From positions 1 through 41,621 of the forward strand of contig JAEINK010000045.1 in the NCBI GenBank assembly GCA_016342585.1: 41,621 nucleotides of DNA, in the 5' to 3' direction. Shown here in pieces: positions 17,567-25,825 of this stretch. Below the pieces are notes generated by a model, which saw only the letters and a program-made list of their open reading frames with translations, had not been told where the DNA came from and did not search any database. Positions within the stretch are counted from its first letter, which is position 1. Each line of letters opens with the position of its first letter. The stretch comes from Spirochaetales bacterium. GTDB taxonomy: Bacteria; Spirochaetota; Spirochaetia; UBA9216. A program made the position numbers and the translations under genes.

Positions 17567-17602
17567 AAAAAACGGCAGCTGGTTTACAGAAACTCAGCTG
17601 CC
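17567..17602 (-). terminator. Terminator of hslO, possibly shared with avtA
   Basis: GGCAGCTG (17574-17581) pairs with CAGCTGCC (17595-17602), with extra TTT/AAA pairing in the loop. The minus strand continues with GTTTTTT (17573-17567). The plus side has only a weak T stretch. Confidence 0.8.
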
Positions 17603-17623
17603 ATTATGATTAAAGAGTAATTA

Positions 17624-18547
17624 CTACCGAAGGAGGGTCTCAAGCTCACCTTTTTCATAGGTATAGGTGGTCCCGCAGTTATGACAGACCGCCTGCATGG
17701 GAAACGGCCCCTCATTCAGTATGGAAGATTTTTCCTTTTCCGACATGGACGCAAGGAAAGAACTGAACCTCTCTCTGGTGCACCCGCAGAAAAACCGGAC
17801 ATCCCGTCCATCCAGGATATTCAAGCCAAAACCGCTAAAATGGGAAGCCAGGAATTCCTCAGGCTTAAGACCACCGGCAAGGGCTTTCCCAATGGAAGGC
17901 AGACCCAAGACGGTGTCCTGAACAGCCCCGGCGGTCTCTTCGGAAGCTCCGGGCATCACCTGAAGAAAGAGTCCTCCGGCCCCAACCACCCGGCCTGTGG
18001 AATCAAAATCTACACTTAATGAGAAGGCTGTGGGAGTCTGTTCCGACTGCTTAAAGTAAAGGGCCAGATCCTGGGCAATATTCCCATGCTCAATCATCAC
18101 CTGCCCGCTGAAGGGTTCGGCTGAAGTACCATGATACTTGGAAACAGTTAAAAAGCCCGGCCCGAAAAAGGGAGAAAGGTTGAAATCCTTTAAAGGCTCG
18201 GTGACAGGAATAGGATTCTCAAAAAGGCTCCCCCGGACATTCCCCTCATAATCGGCCTCGGCAGTTAATCCCCTGATGGGCCCGCCGCATTCGATCTTTA
18301 ATCCATATTTATCCCCCCCCTTCAGGTTACTTGAAAGGAGCCCGGCGCCCATAGCGGCATGACCCAGGACCAGAGATTCCAGAATTCCGAGACCATGGTT
18401 AACACGCATCTGGTTAACCATCCGGGTAGCGGAGATAAAACCACCCCTCAAAGCCCCCCCCTCGAGGAGAAAGGGGACAAGACTGTCGGATGGGAGTTTA
18501 TCAAGATGGTTCAGAAGATCTTTATCTTCAATTATTTTCAGTTTCAT
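17624..18547 (-). CDS. hslO: Hsp33-family redox-regulated chaperone
   Basis: A 307-residue Hsp33 homologue: the N-terminal substrate-binding domain includes LLEGGALRGGFISATR and LKIECGGPIRGL, and the C-terminal zinc site has CGC (around residue 255) and CHNC (around residue 288), the four redox-active cysteines. The family is a cytoplasmic holdase activated by oxidative unfolding. ATG at 18547 opens a single-gene unit. The strong plus-strand promoter of the RNA gene lies just upstream in the divergent direction. Confidence 0.93.
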   Translation of the reverse strand: MKLKIIEDKDLLNHLDKLPSDSLVPFLLEGGALRGGFISATRMVNQMRVNHGLGILESLVLGHAAMGAGLLSSNLKGGDKYGLKIECGGPIRGLTAEADYEGNVRGSLFENPIPVTEPLKDFNLSPFFGPGFLTVSKYHGTSAEPFSGQVMIEHGNIAQDLALYFKQSEQTPTAFSLSVDFDSTGRVVGAGGLFLQVMPGASEETAGAVQDTVLGLPSIGKALAGGLKPEEFLASHFSGFGLNILDGRDVRFFCGCTRERFSSFLASMSEKEKSSILNEGPFPMQAVCHNCGTTYTYEKGELETLLR

Positions 18548-18590
18548 ACATACTAATAAAATAAATATTTAGAAACTTATCAAGATAAAT

Positions 18591-18619
18591 TTGACTTCCG
18601 CTTACACTTGTGTTAAATT
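18591..18619 (+). promoter_or_regulatory. Strong sigma-70-type promoter of the RNA gene
   Basis: TTGACT (18591-18596), a 17-base spacer and TAAATT (18614-18619) with TGT directly before the -10 (extended -10). It is the best promoter match in the window, and it drives no protein gene. Confidence 0.75.
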
Positions 18620-18625
18620 TTAAAT

Positions 18626-18823
18626 AGAACTTGGAGGTAAGGGATACAACATAAACTTTCTAACGGGAGGTTTTTCGATGACACCACCTAAAAGTGAAGG
18701 CCGGGTAAGACCGGCATGAGTGTTTGACTGCTTTTATAAGTAATTTTTTAAGAGTGGAACTGTAGAGGAACTTAAGACCTTCCCGCAGCTTCTAAAGCCG
18801 GTAATCAGTCCGGCTTTTTTTTT
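18626..18823 (+). ncRNA. Unclassified structured RNA of about 200 nt
   Basis: The stretch starts about seven bases after a strong promoter and ends in a textbook terminator: AAAGCCGG (18794-18801) with CCGGCTTT (18810-18817) and nine T residues (18815-18823). A long stem pairs CGGGAGGTTTTT (18664-18675) with AAGACCTTCCCG (18774-18785), with one bulge and one G-U pair; a smaller hairpin is CCGG-GTAAGA-CCGG (18701-18714). No long ORF is present; a 13-codon frame at 18678 has GGGAGG before it, but that site is inside the stem. I see no SRP, tmRNA or RNase P core. A 6S-like RNA fits the size and the stem-bubble outline, but no conserved sequence proves it. The terminator overlaps the last codons of convergent holA. 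Confidence 0.6.
18678..18719 (+). CDS. Possible 13-residue peptide within the RNA
   Basis: ATG at 18678 follows GGGAGG with a seven-base spacer and reads MTPPKSEGRVRPA before TGA. The ribosome site lies in a predicted 12-bp stem. It may be a chance frame; its worth depends on conservation. Confidence 0.2.
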   Translation: MTPPKSEGRVRPA

Positions 18824-19799
18824 GTCCTTTTCCAACTATAAGATGATAGAAATACATATCCATCATATGGGTGTGTATTTCGGCCCTCCCATTCCTCAAT
18901 TCACCATCAAGGTCGGCCGTCATAGCCACAATCCGCTCCATCTCCACGATGTTATAATTGCCGATGGCCTGCCTGTAAATATTCTGAAGTCGTTTCCCGG
19001 AAATTCGAAGATTTCGGCAGGCTTCATCAAACGAAATATGCTGCTCAACTAGAATTCCCAATTCAAGAACACGGCGAAATTGCCAGAGGAGCCCACTGAC
19101 GAGCTGAACAGGATTTGTATCACCTGAAAGGGAGATTTTTCGAAAAACCTCCAGAGTCGATCCCAGATCGCCAGAGGCAATCCGGTCAAACAGGGTGAAG
19201 ACATTCTCTTCCCGGGAGTGGTAAATGTATTTCTCCACCTCTTCAGAGGTGAGGATGGACTCTCCATTCAGGAAAAGAACAAGCTTTTCGCACTCCTTCT
19301 TCAGGTGTTCCGTATTATTCTCAACCAGTTCAAGAATAAGCTCCACAACACCATCCTCGGGTCGGATTCCATTCCGGCTGAAATACCCGCGAACCCAGCT
19401 CTGTTTCTGTGATTCAAAGAGTTCCCAGAAGATTTTTGTCCGATCCTTGGGAACCGCCGACACGATTGGTTTGGCAATATCCCGGGCGAGAAGATCACTT
19501 GTCAGAATAAGTACAGTATCGGGTGAAGGATTTTTGATATACTCACCGAGGATCGCCGCCTCTTCTCTTTTCACACCGTCAACCTGGGCAATTTCGACCC
19601 ATTTACAATCTGAAAAAAGAGAACCGTTTCGAATGGACGAAACAACCGAAGACATGCCTGTTTCAAAGGGATAGTATTTGGAAACCTCCATTTCGGAAGG
19701 CTTATCCTTCATTACTGCGGCTTTAAGATTTTTTATAAAGACGGACTTCTCCCCGGATTCAGGGCCAAGGAGGAGAAAAGTTTTGCCAAAATTATTCAT
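18792..19799 (-). CDS. holA: DNA polymerase III subunit delta
   Basis: A 335-residue clamp-loader delta homologue. The N-terminal AAA+-like domain (FLLLGPESGEKSVFI, a degenerate P-loop as expected for delta) and the C-terminal helical collar (NPVQLVSGLLWQFRRV, then KRLQNIYRQA) are recognisable. It opens the sliding clamp for loading on DNA. ATG at 19799 overlaps the lexA stop by eight bases, making it the last gene of the rpoN supra-operon. Its final codons lie in the terminator of the convergent RNA gene. Confidence 0.9.
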   Translation of the reverse strand: MNNFGKTFLLLGPESGEKSVFIKNLKAAVMKDKPSEMEVSKYYPFETGMSSVVSSIRNGSLFSDCKWVEIAQVDGVKREEAAILGEYIKNPSPDTVLILTSDLLARDIAKPIVSAVPKDRTKIFWELFESQKQSWVRGYFSRNGIRPEDGVVELILELVENNTEHLKKECEKLVLFLNGESILTSEEVEKYIYHSREENVFTLFDRIASGDLGSTLEVFRKISLSGDTNPVQLVSGLLWQFRRVLELGILVEQHISFDEACRNLRISGKRLQNIYRQAIGNYNIVEMERIVAMTADLDGELRNGRAEIHTHMMDMYFYHLIVGKGQKKSRTDYRL

Positions 19800-20406
19800 A
19801 GTATCGGATTATTCTCTGTAATTTACCCAGTATTCTTATGTTCTGAGTATAAATGGGAGGATAGACAGGGTTCTCGGCCTTAAGCTTGATCCTGTTTTTT
19901 TCTTTAAAAAATCTTTTCAGGGTAACCGACTCTTCATTCAGCATGGCGACGACGATATCTCCATTCTCAGCGATATTCCGCTGGAGGAAAATTCCCAGGT
20001 CACCATCCAGAATTCCTGCATCCTGCATGGAATCCCCCTTAACCCGAAGGGCAAAATGAGTTCCTGTTCGCAGGGAGTCGGCGGAAACCTGTATATAACC
20101 GTCAAAATTCTCCTCGGCAAAAAGGGGAACTCCGGCGGCAACATTGCCCAGTATGGGTATTTCAATATTCAATTCACGAAGATCCGGGCGCGGATCATTC
20201 CCGAGGATTTCAATAGCGCGGGAACGATTGATGTCACACTTGATTCTGTTTTTCTTTTCCAGAGCTTTGATATGATCGTGGGCGCCCTTGGCGGAAATCC
20301 CGAAATTGGCGGCGATCTCCCGCATGGTAGGAGGATATTTATGATCCCCTATATAGGATTCGAGGTAACTTAAAATTTCCTGCTGTCTGTTTGTCAGATC
20401 TTTCAC
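19792..20406 (-). CDS. lexA: SOS repressor LexA
   Basis: The winged-helix N-terminus (LTNRQQEILSYL, PPTMREIAANFGIS) is joined to a LexA peptidase domain with the Ala91-Gly92 cleavage site, the nucleophile Ser126 in KGDSMQDAG, and the general base Lys164 in VTLKRFF. The length of 204 residues is normal. The start is GTG at 20406, overlapping the stop of the response-regulator gene (GTGA), so it has no promoter of its own directly upstream. It represses DNA-damage genes and cleaves itself with RecA. Location inside a sigma-54 regulatory operon is unusual. Confidence 0.95.
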   Translation of the reverse strand: MKDLTNRQQEILSYLESYIGDHKYPPTMREIAANFGISAKGAHDHIKALEKKNRIKCDINRSRAIEILGNDPRPDLRELNIEIPILGNVAAGVPLFAEENFDGYIQVSADSLRTGTHFALRVKGDSMQDAGILDGDLGIFLQRNIAENGDIVVAMLNEESVTLKRFFKEKNRIKLKAENPVYPPIYTQNIRILGKLQRIIRYYE

Positions 20407-21773
20407 TTTCTTGTCTCGATCCCGAATTTCTTTATTTTTCCATGGAGATTACTTGGATATATCCCTAAATCCTGAGCAGTCCTGGAAATATTATATTCAA
20501 ACCTTTCAAGCCTCCGGCTTAACAGCTCGAGCTCAAAGGCATCTCTGGCTTCAGATAGTTTCATACTATCATAGATGTTCAGATTTTTCTCTTCTTCAGT
20601 AACATCCGGAGTGTTATCACCCAGAAAATATTCCACAGTCTCGCGGGAGATAACCTCCTCGTCAGACATGATATTAATACGTTCCACGAAGTTTTTCAAT
20701 TCCCTGATATTCCCGGGCCATCCATAGGCTGTAAGCAGTGCCATACCCTCGGGGGATATCTTCCTGGAATTCACCTCACCGGGAGGAACAAATTTACCCA
20801 TGAAATAATCTATGAGCAGAGGGAGATCAACAGCCCTTTCAGAAAGCCTGGGAACATGAACCGGAACAACATTAAGCCTGAAATAAAGGTCCTCCCTGAA
20901 TTTACCATCCTTGATCTCCTGGAGGATATCCTTGTTTGTAGCGGCAATCAGACGAACGTCCACCTGAATCGTCTGCTCACCTCCGATTCGCTCAAAGGTC
21001 ATCTCCTGGATAACACGCAGAACCTTTGCCTGAGCACTCAGCGACATATCAGCGACCTCATCGAGAAAGAGGGTCCCCTTGTGGGCAAGTTCAAACTTCC
21101 CCTTTCTTCTAGCAACAGCCCCGGTAAAGGAACCCTTCTCATGGCCAAAAAGTTCACTCTCTATGAGGGTGTCGGGGATAGCGGCACAGTTTACCTCGAC
21201 AAAGACATTATTTGCCCTGTCCGATTTCCTGTGAATCTCCCTGGCGACAAGTTCCTTTCCTGTTCCATTGGAACCCGTAATAAGAACCTTCGCATCCGAG
21301 GCGGCCGACTGCCGGATTCTCTCCCGAATGGCATCAAGCTCCGGGCTTTTCCCGATCATCTCATCTTCCATAAAGAGAGACTCTTTCAGATTCTTATTCT
21401 CGCTTTTTAAAGATTCAAGGGTGAGAGCGTTGTTAATCAAATTTACCATCTTATCTAAAGAGAGGGGCTTCTCAAGAAAATCATAGGCCCCAAGCTTAAC
21501 CGATTTGACAGCCAGATCTATATTGGCATGGCCGGAAATGATAATGACTTCAATTCCCGGATGTTCATCTTTAATGATCTTAAGGACATCCATCCCCCCC
21601 ATATTGGGAAGCCAGACATCGAGGATAACCAGATTGATAATCTCTTCTCTCAGGATTTTAAGCCCCTCAAATCCATCGCCCGCGAGGGCCACATCGTAGC
21701 CTTCATCGGTTACAATATCCTTGAGTACGGTTCTGATTCCAGGCTCGTCATCAATTATCAGTATTTTTTTCAA
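20403..21773 (-). CDS. Sigma-54-dependent response regulator, NtrC/NtrX type
   Basis: A receiver domain (acidic pocket D8-D9, phosphoacceptor D52 in ILDVWLP) is followed by an AAA+ sigma-54 activator domain with TGSNGTGKE, the sigma-54 contact loop as GSFTGA (common form GAFTGA), and LFLDEVADMS as Walker B. A C-terminal Fis-type helix-turn-helix (SRTAQDLGIYPSNLHGKI) completes the 456 residues. TTG at 21773 overlaps the kinase stop (TTGA). With rpoN in the same operon, activator, kinase and sigma factor are co-produced. The targets are not known; I saw no clear -24/-12 promoter in the window. Confidence 0.93.
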   Translation of the reverse strand: MKKILIIDDEPGIRTVLKDIVTDEGYDVALAGDGFEGLKILREEIINLVILDVWLPNMGGMDVLKIIKDEHPGIEVIIISGHANIDLAVKSVKLGAYDFLEKPLSLDKMVNLINNALTLESLKSENKNLKESLFMEDEMIGKSPELDAIRERIRQSAASDAKVLITGSNGTGKELVAREIHRKSDRANNVFVEVNCAAIPDTLIESELFGHEKGSFTGAVARRKGKFELAHKGTLFLDEVADMSLSAQAKVLRVIQEMTFERIGGEQTIQVDVRLIAATNKDILQEIKDGKFREDLYFRLNVVPVHVPRLSERAVDLPLLIDYFMGKFVPPGEVNSRKISPEGMALLTAYGWPGNIRELKNFVERINIMSDEEVISRETVEYFLGDNTPDVTEEEKNLNIYDSMKLSEARDAFELELLSRRLERFEYNISRTAQDLGIYPSNLHGKIKKFGIETRK

Positions 21774-23542
21774 TACGATTCTCCATGAGGTAGATCAATA
21801 AAAAAGGTGGTTCCTTCACCCTCTTCCGATTCAAACCAAATCTGTCCTTTATGATCAAATATTATGCGTTCTACGATAGGGAGACCGAGTCCGGTCCCAC
21901 CGGTTTTGGTTGTAAAATAAGGATTGAAGACCTTATTCTGATCTTCAGATTTTATTCCTACACCAGTATCTTCAATACGAATTCTAGAGTAACTGGTATT
22001 TCCTTTTCTGACAAGATCATATCTGAAAGAAAGCCGACCACTCTCCTCAATTGATTCAAAAGCATTTTTGATCAGATTGGAAAAAACCCGCTTTATCTGC
22101 CCCTGATCCAGAGGAAGAACAAGATCCTCATCGAGATCGGAATCATCGACAATCACATGGGGATAATGGCCGGCATAGGTCGCCAGAGTCTCCCGGATAA
22201 GTATAGAGAGGTGAACAGGCTGAAGATAGGGTGCCGGAAGCCGGGAAAAATCCCTGAATTCAGAAAGAAGCTCGGTCAGACTATCTACTTCGGTGACGAT
22301 GGAGGCAACCCCCTTCTCAAGCACTTCACCTATCTCTTCAGGCCTGGTCTCATACCGCCTTTTTATCCTCTGAGCCGAAAGCTTGATAGGTGTAAGGGGG
22401 TTTTTAATCTCATGAGCCAGTCGCTGGGCAATCTCCTGCCAGGCGGCAATCTTCTCGGTTTGCAGGATTTTCTTCCTGGATCTCTCAAGTTCGGAGATCA
22501 TCTGATTGAATGAGTTTATCAGATTCGACAGTTCATCTCCCGATCGGGTGAGGATACGGAAGGAGTAGTCCCCCTCGGCAACCCTTTTCGTAGCCGCCTC
22601 CAGGTTAACAATAGGCCGGATGATCTCTTCAGACAGGAGAAAACTCACAAGAAGTGATAGAAGGAAAAGTGGAAATGAAAAGATTGAGTAAAATAAGAGA
22701 AAGGCAGAGAAAAATTGTCCCTGAAGTTTGCGGTACTGAATGAAAGCCTCGAGTGCCCGGGTAAGATTTCTTGCTTTAATGTCAAAATTGACAGGAAGAA
22801 TTTCCGTAAAAATAGCGGTGTATTCCTCCCCCGCCCACTTATATTTAACCTGACCTCGAATCAAACTCAGACCCTTTTGGTCCTGCCTGGAAATCACACC
22901 GGCCTTGCGGCCGTCTAAAGGCAGGGTAAAGAGGCGGGCATCCGTGTTTCCCGCAAAAAACCAATCCTCCCCCTGACTGTCAAAAATCTGAAGGGAATCG
23001 AGCCTTGGATCTGCCTCATGAAAAAACTCCCACATCTTGCCGGCTTCACCTGTATAGGTCTGAAGAAATGTGGTGGAAAGCCTGCTTTTGCAGAAGGCAT
23101 CCAGAGATTCAACGGACTCACCATAGAATTCAAGGCCGAGTTCGACCCCCCCTTCCAGAGCCTCTTCGACTGTAGAGGAGAACCAGGAGTTCAGTGTCGT
23201 TCGAATAAATGTAAGAGAGAGAACGGCCTGGGGAATCGATGAGAAGAAAACCAGTAAAGCAAAAAAGAGGGTCAACCTGACCTTAAACCCCGAACCGGGA
23301 CTCCTGGCCCTGCTTTGCCGAATAAGCCTGAGTACATTCAGAATTACCGCACCGAGCAGCACAAGCGGCAGGATAATTCCGATTGGGATAAGTATAAAAT
23401 ATTGAAATTCCCTGTTCTGAGCTGAATCGGAGAGCATCTGATTCACAAAGATCAGGATAACCACAATAATAATGAGATAAACAAACATTAGACTGATTAT
23501 TCCGACAAACCCCGTATTCCTGCTGTTAACCCCCTTCATCAC
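21770..23542 (-). CDS. NtrY-like membrane sensor histidine kinase
   Basis: Four predicted membrane helices (about 12-33, 44-68, 87-110 and 284-310) enclose an extracytoplasmic sensor region between the third and fourth. HAMP, a HisKA domain with the H box LAHEIKNPLTPIKL, and a HATPase domain (N box FSNLIKNAFESI, G1 DTGVGI, G2 GTGLGLPI) follow. This is the NtrY layout. GTG at 23542 and ATG at 23539 both overlap the end of the DUF4390 gene. It should phosphorylate the adjacent regulator; the signal is unknown. Confidence 0.92.
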   Translation of the reverse strand: MMKGVNSRNTGFVGIISLMFVYLIIIVVILIFVNQMLSDSAQNREFQYFILIPIGIILPLVLLGAVILNVLRLIRQSRARSPGSGFKVRLTLFFALLVFFSSIPQAVLSLTFIRTTLNSWFSSTVEEALEGGVELGLEFYGESVESLDAFCKSRLSTTFLQTYTGEAGKMWEFFHEADPRLDSLQIFDSQGEDWFFAGNTDARLFTLPLDGRKAGVISRQDQKGLSLIRGQVKYKWAGEEYTAIFTEILPVNFDIKARNLTRALEAFIQYRKLQGQFFSAFLLFYSIFSFPLFLLSLLVSFLLSEEIIRPIVNLEAATKRVAEGDYSFRILTRSGDELSNLINSFNQMISELERSRKKILQTEKIAAWQEIAQRLAHEIKNPLTPIKLSAQRIKRRYETRPEEIGEVLEKGVASIVTEVDSLTELLSEFRDFSRLPAPYLQPVHLSILIRETLATYAGHYPHVIVDDSDLDEDLVLPLDQGQIKRVFSNLIKNAFESIEESGRLSFRYDLVRKGNTSYSRIRIEDTGVGIKSEDQNKVFNPYFTTKTGGTGLGLPIVERIIFDHKGQIWFESEEGEGTTFFIDLPHGESY

Positions 23543-24129
23543 GCCCCCCCGGCCACGGGTAGAATTTCATAAATGGTTTTCTCTATGACTCCCGGCTTTA
23601 ACCGCCGAAGAGGAGCCATAATATTCATGGGAGGCAGGAGTTTGATGCTGGAAAGGTTCGATCGGATATGCAATTCATAATACCTCTCCGGCTGATAATC
23701 AATATTAATTGGGATTTTACGAAGGGAAAAAAGATCTTTCAGGAACTCATCTGGATCAGTGTGAACAAAGGTACTATCCCCCTGAACAACAACATAGGCC
23801 TCAAGAAAGGGATCCCAGCTTCCATCATTAACAATATCTTTTACAAAAACACGATTACGGCCCAGGGGTTTAAAGAGTCCCTGTCCAAGCCTGTAAACCC
23901 GTATCTCGTATTTAATGGATGAAGTCATCCCGGCCTGAACATTTTCCAGGATTTCCGCCTTATGCTCCATGGCAAAGTCGAGAAGATAATTCCCGGGATT
24001 CACTTCTTCCAGATATATATTGGATTCGGGAAAACAAAGCAGAGGAATGAATAGAAATGTAAATACTAACAGAACTGCCGGAAGGTGCCGCGTATTATTC
24101 CTCCTCGAATCGGTTCTCGAACAGCTCAA
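23539..24129 (-). CDS. Exported DUF4390-like protein with an odd start
   Basis: After a hydrophobic signal peptide (HLPAVLLVFTFLFIPLLC), about 165 residues resemble DUF4390, a domain usually encoded directly before NtrY kinases; the pattern SSIKYEIRVYRLG and a later paired-strand region fit. It may modulate the neighbouring kinase from outside the membrane. The start is unclear. TTG at 24129 is in frame but lies inside ptsH with a poor ribosome site. The strong AGGAGG at 24105-24100 points instead to an ACG codon at 24093, directly after the ptsH stop, giving a compact signal peptide. Confidence 0.65.
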   Translation of the reverse strand: MSCSRTDSRRNNTRHLPAVLLVFTFLFIPLLCFPESNIYLEEVNPGNYLLDFAMEHKAEILENVQAGMTSSIKYEIRVYRLGQGLFKPLGRNRVFVKDIVNDGSWDPFLEAYVVVQGDSTFVHTDPDEFLKDLFSLRKIPINIDYQPERYYELHIRSNLSSIKLLPPMNIMAPLRRLKPGVIEKTIYEILPVAGGA

Positions 24130-24361
24130 CTATGGCTTCCAAAGCCTGCTGTTCTTCCTCCCCTTCGGTAATTATCTGGAGTTTTGTTTTGTAGGTAGCC
24201 CCCAGGGCGAGTACACCCATGATCGACTTCGCATTAATTTTATCATTTTCTTTCTGAATATAGATTTCGGCATCAAACTGACTGGCTTTCTGAACCAGCA
24301 TGGATGCAGGACGGGCATGAATCCCCGCACGATTTTTGATTGTCACTTCCTGAAAAACCAT
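24095..24361 (-). CDS. ptsH: Phosphocarrier protein HPr
   Basis: An 88-residue HPr with the active-site His15 in GIHARPAS and the regulatory Ser46 in NAKSIMGVLAL, the site phosphorylated by HprK. It starts three bases after hprK. No enzyme I gene is in the window. In spirochaetes without complete sugar PTS such an HPr works chiefly in regulation, which would be in keeping with the hprK-rpoN setting. Confidence 0.95.
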   Translation of the reverse strand: MVFQEVTIKNRAGIHARPASMLVQKASQFDAEIYIQKENDKINAKSIMGVLALGATYKTKLQIITEGEEEQQALEAIVELFENRFEEE

Positions 24362-24364
24362 AAT

Positions 24365-25348
24365 TTAGAAAATATCCTTTTTTCCAAAATAGACCGATCT
24401 GGCGGTCTTACTCTCCATCCACTGGAGCATTCCTTCATTAAAATCACGGGCGGAATAGTAGCCCATTTTTTTAAGTCTCTCATTCATGGCAGCAGTTTCC
24501 AGGATAATAGGGATATTCCGTCCCGGTTTTATTGGAAGTACTACCTGAGGAAGATGAACCCCAAGGATCTCTATTAAAATTTCATCGGTTCCTATTCTAT
24601 CATAAATCTTATCGGAATCCCACTGTTCAAGATCAACAACCAGCTGAATCTGCTTCGTATCCCGTATAGCGCCAACCCCGAAGAGCTGGGTTATATTGAT
24701 AATCCCCAACCCCCGGATCTCCATATGGTGGGCAACCATCTGGTTTATCCCCTTGCCGATAAGGATATTACCGTTTACACAGGAAACCTCTACAGCATCA
24801 TCGGCAATAAGCCGGTGACCTCTCTCGATAAGCTCCAGAGCTGTCTCACTTTTCCCGACCCCACTGTCTCCCCGGAGGAGAATACCAATTCCATAGACCT
24901 CAACCAGAGTTCCATGGACTGTCTTTTTTTCTGTAAAGATGGATCCGAGCGCCCGGATAACTCTCCGGGTAAACTCGGAGGTGTGAATCTTTGTCGTCAG
25001 AACAGGACAACCCGATGCCTCAGCGTAAGCAAGAAAATCCTGATTTGGTTCTTCACCGCTTGTAAAAATACAACAGGGAAGATCGAGGGTAAAAAACTGC
25101 TTTATGGTATCCCTTTTACCTTCCGCTTCCAGCTTCTCCAGGTATCTTGATTCTCCCTGGCCGAAAATCTGAATGCGTTTATAACCGAAACTGTCAAAAA
25201 AACCACTCAAAGCAAGCCCGGGCCGGTTCAGATCAGGTTCTTTAATCTGTTTGGCAAGTCCGGGCCTTCCGGCAATGCATTTCAAATCAAGTACATTATG
25301 CTCTTTTAATTCCAGATCAAGAAGATCTAAAACCGTAAATGAATTCAT
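24365..25348 (-). CDS. hprK: HPr kinase/phosphorylase
   Basis: The 327 residues have an N-terminal HprK domain and a C-terminal kinase domain with P-loop GDSGVGKSE, the HprK signature around EIRGLGIINI, and LPIKPGRNI near the end. The enzyme phosphorylates Ser46 of HPr with ATP or removes the phosphate, sensing the energy state. ATG at 25348 lies 24 bases after hpf, and ptsH follows after three bases. Confidence 0.95.
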   Translation of the reverse strand: MNSFTVLDLLDLELKEHNVLDLKCIAGRPGLAKQIKEPDLNRPGLALSGFFDSFGYKRIQIFGQGESRYLEKLEAEGKRDTIKQFFTLDLPCCIFTSGEEPNQDFLAYAEASGCPVLTTKIHTSEFTRRVIRALGSIFTEKKTVHGTLVEVYGIGILLRGDSGVGKSETALELIERGHRLIADDAVEVSCVNGNILIGKGINQMVAHHMEIRGLGIINITQLFGVGAIRDTKQIQLVVDLEQWDSDKIYDRIGTDEILIEILGVHLPQVVLPIKPGRNIPIILETAAMNERLKKMGYYSARDFNEGMLQWMESKTARSVYFGKKDIF

Positions 25349-25371
25349 CGGTCAGCCTGTCCAGAATCGAT

Positions 25372-25662
25372 TTAATGCTCCTGGATTTTTTCCTTTTCTT
25401 TAGTTATCTTATTGTCCAGTTTATCGATGATCAGATCAATCCCTTTATACAGATCATGATTTGATAGATGAATATGTGCCGCGGCCCCCCACTTGAACTT
25501 CAGATTGGCATCCAGGTTGTAATTCCCTTTTTCCCTTTCAATAGAAAGTTCCAGATTCATGACATACTCTTCTGCGTAAGCAAGCCTTTTCATTTTTTTC
25601 TGGAGATGCTCCTTAGTGTTATCGCTCACCTCATAGTGAATACCTTTTACTTCAAAGTCCAT
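25372..25662 (-). CDS. hpf: Short-form ribosome hibernation promoting factor
   Basis: A 96-residue RaiA/HPF protein (MDFEVKGIHYEVSD at the start, then EEYVMNLELSIERE) that binds the 30S decoding centre and blocks translation in starvation. Only the N-terminal domain is present, as in short HPF. GGGAGG precedes ATG at 25662. Position after rpoN matches the conserved rpoN-hpf order of many bacteria. Confidence 0.9.
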   Translation of the reverse strand: MDFEVKGIHYEVSDNTKEHLQKKMKRLAYAEEYVMNLELSIEREKGNYNLDANLKFKWGAAAHIHLSNHDLYKGIDLIIDKLDNKITKEKEKIQEH

Positions 25663-25825
25663 ATACGCCTCCCAAAGAAAACTAATAATAAACCTAACAG
25701 GCTACACTTTAATTATACTCACAGAAAACTCATGTGGCAAAAAATTAAGGACCTTTCCCTTAAGATTTCCTAAAAAATGATTATTAAAGGGAAAATCGAC
25801 GGGCAGCATTACTAAAAGAGGGTAT

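Noticed and set aside
18626..18823. tmRNA, SRP RNA or RNase P RNA identity for the RNA gene
   Set aside because: None of the conserved cores (tRNA-like ends, the GGAAG tetraloop region, P4 helix words) could be found.
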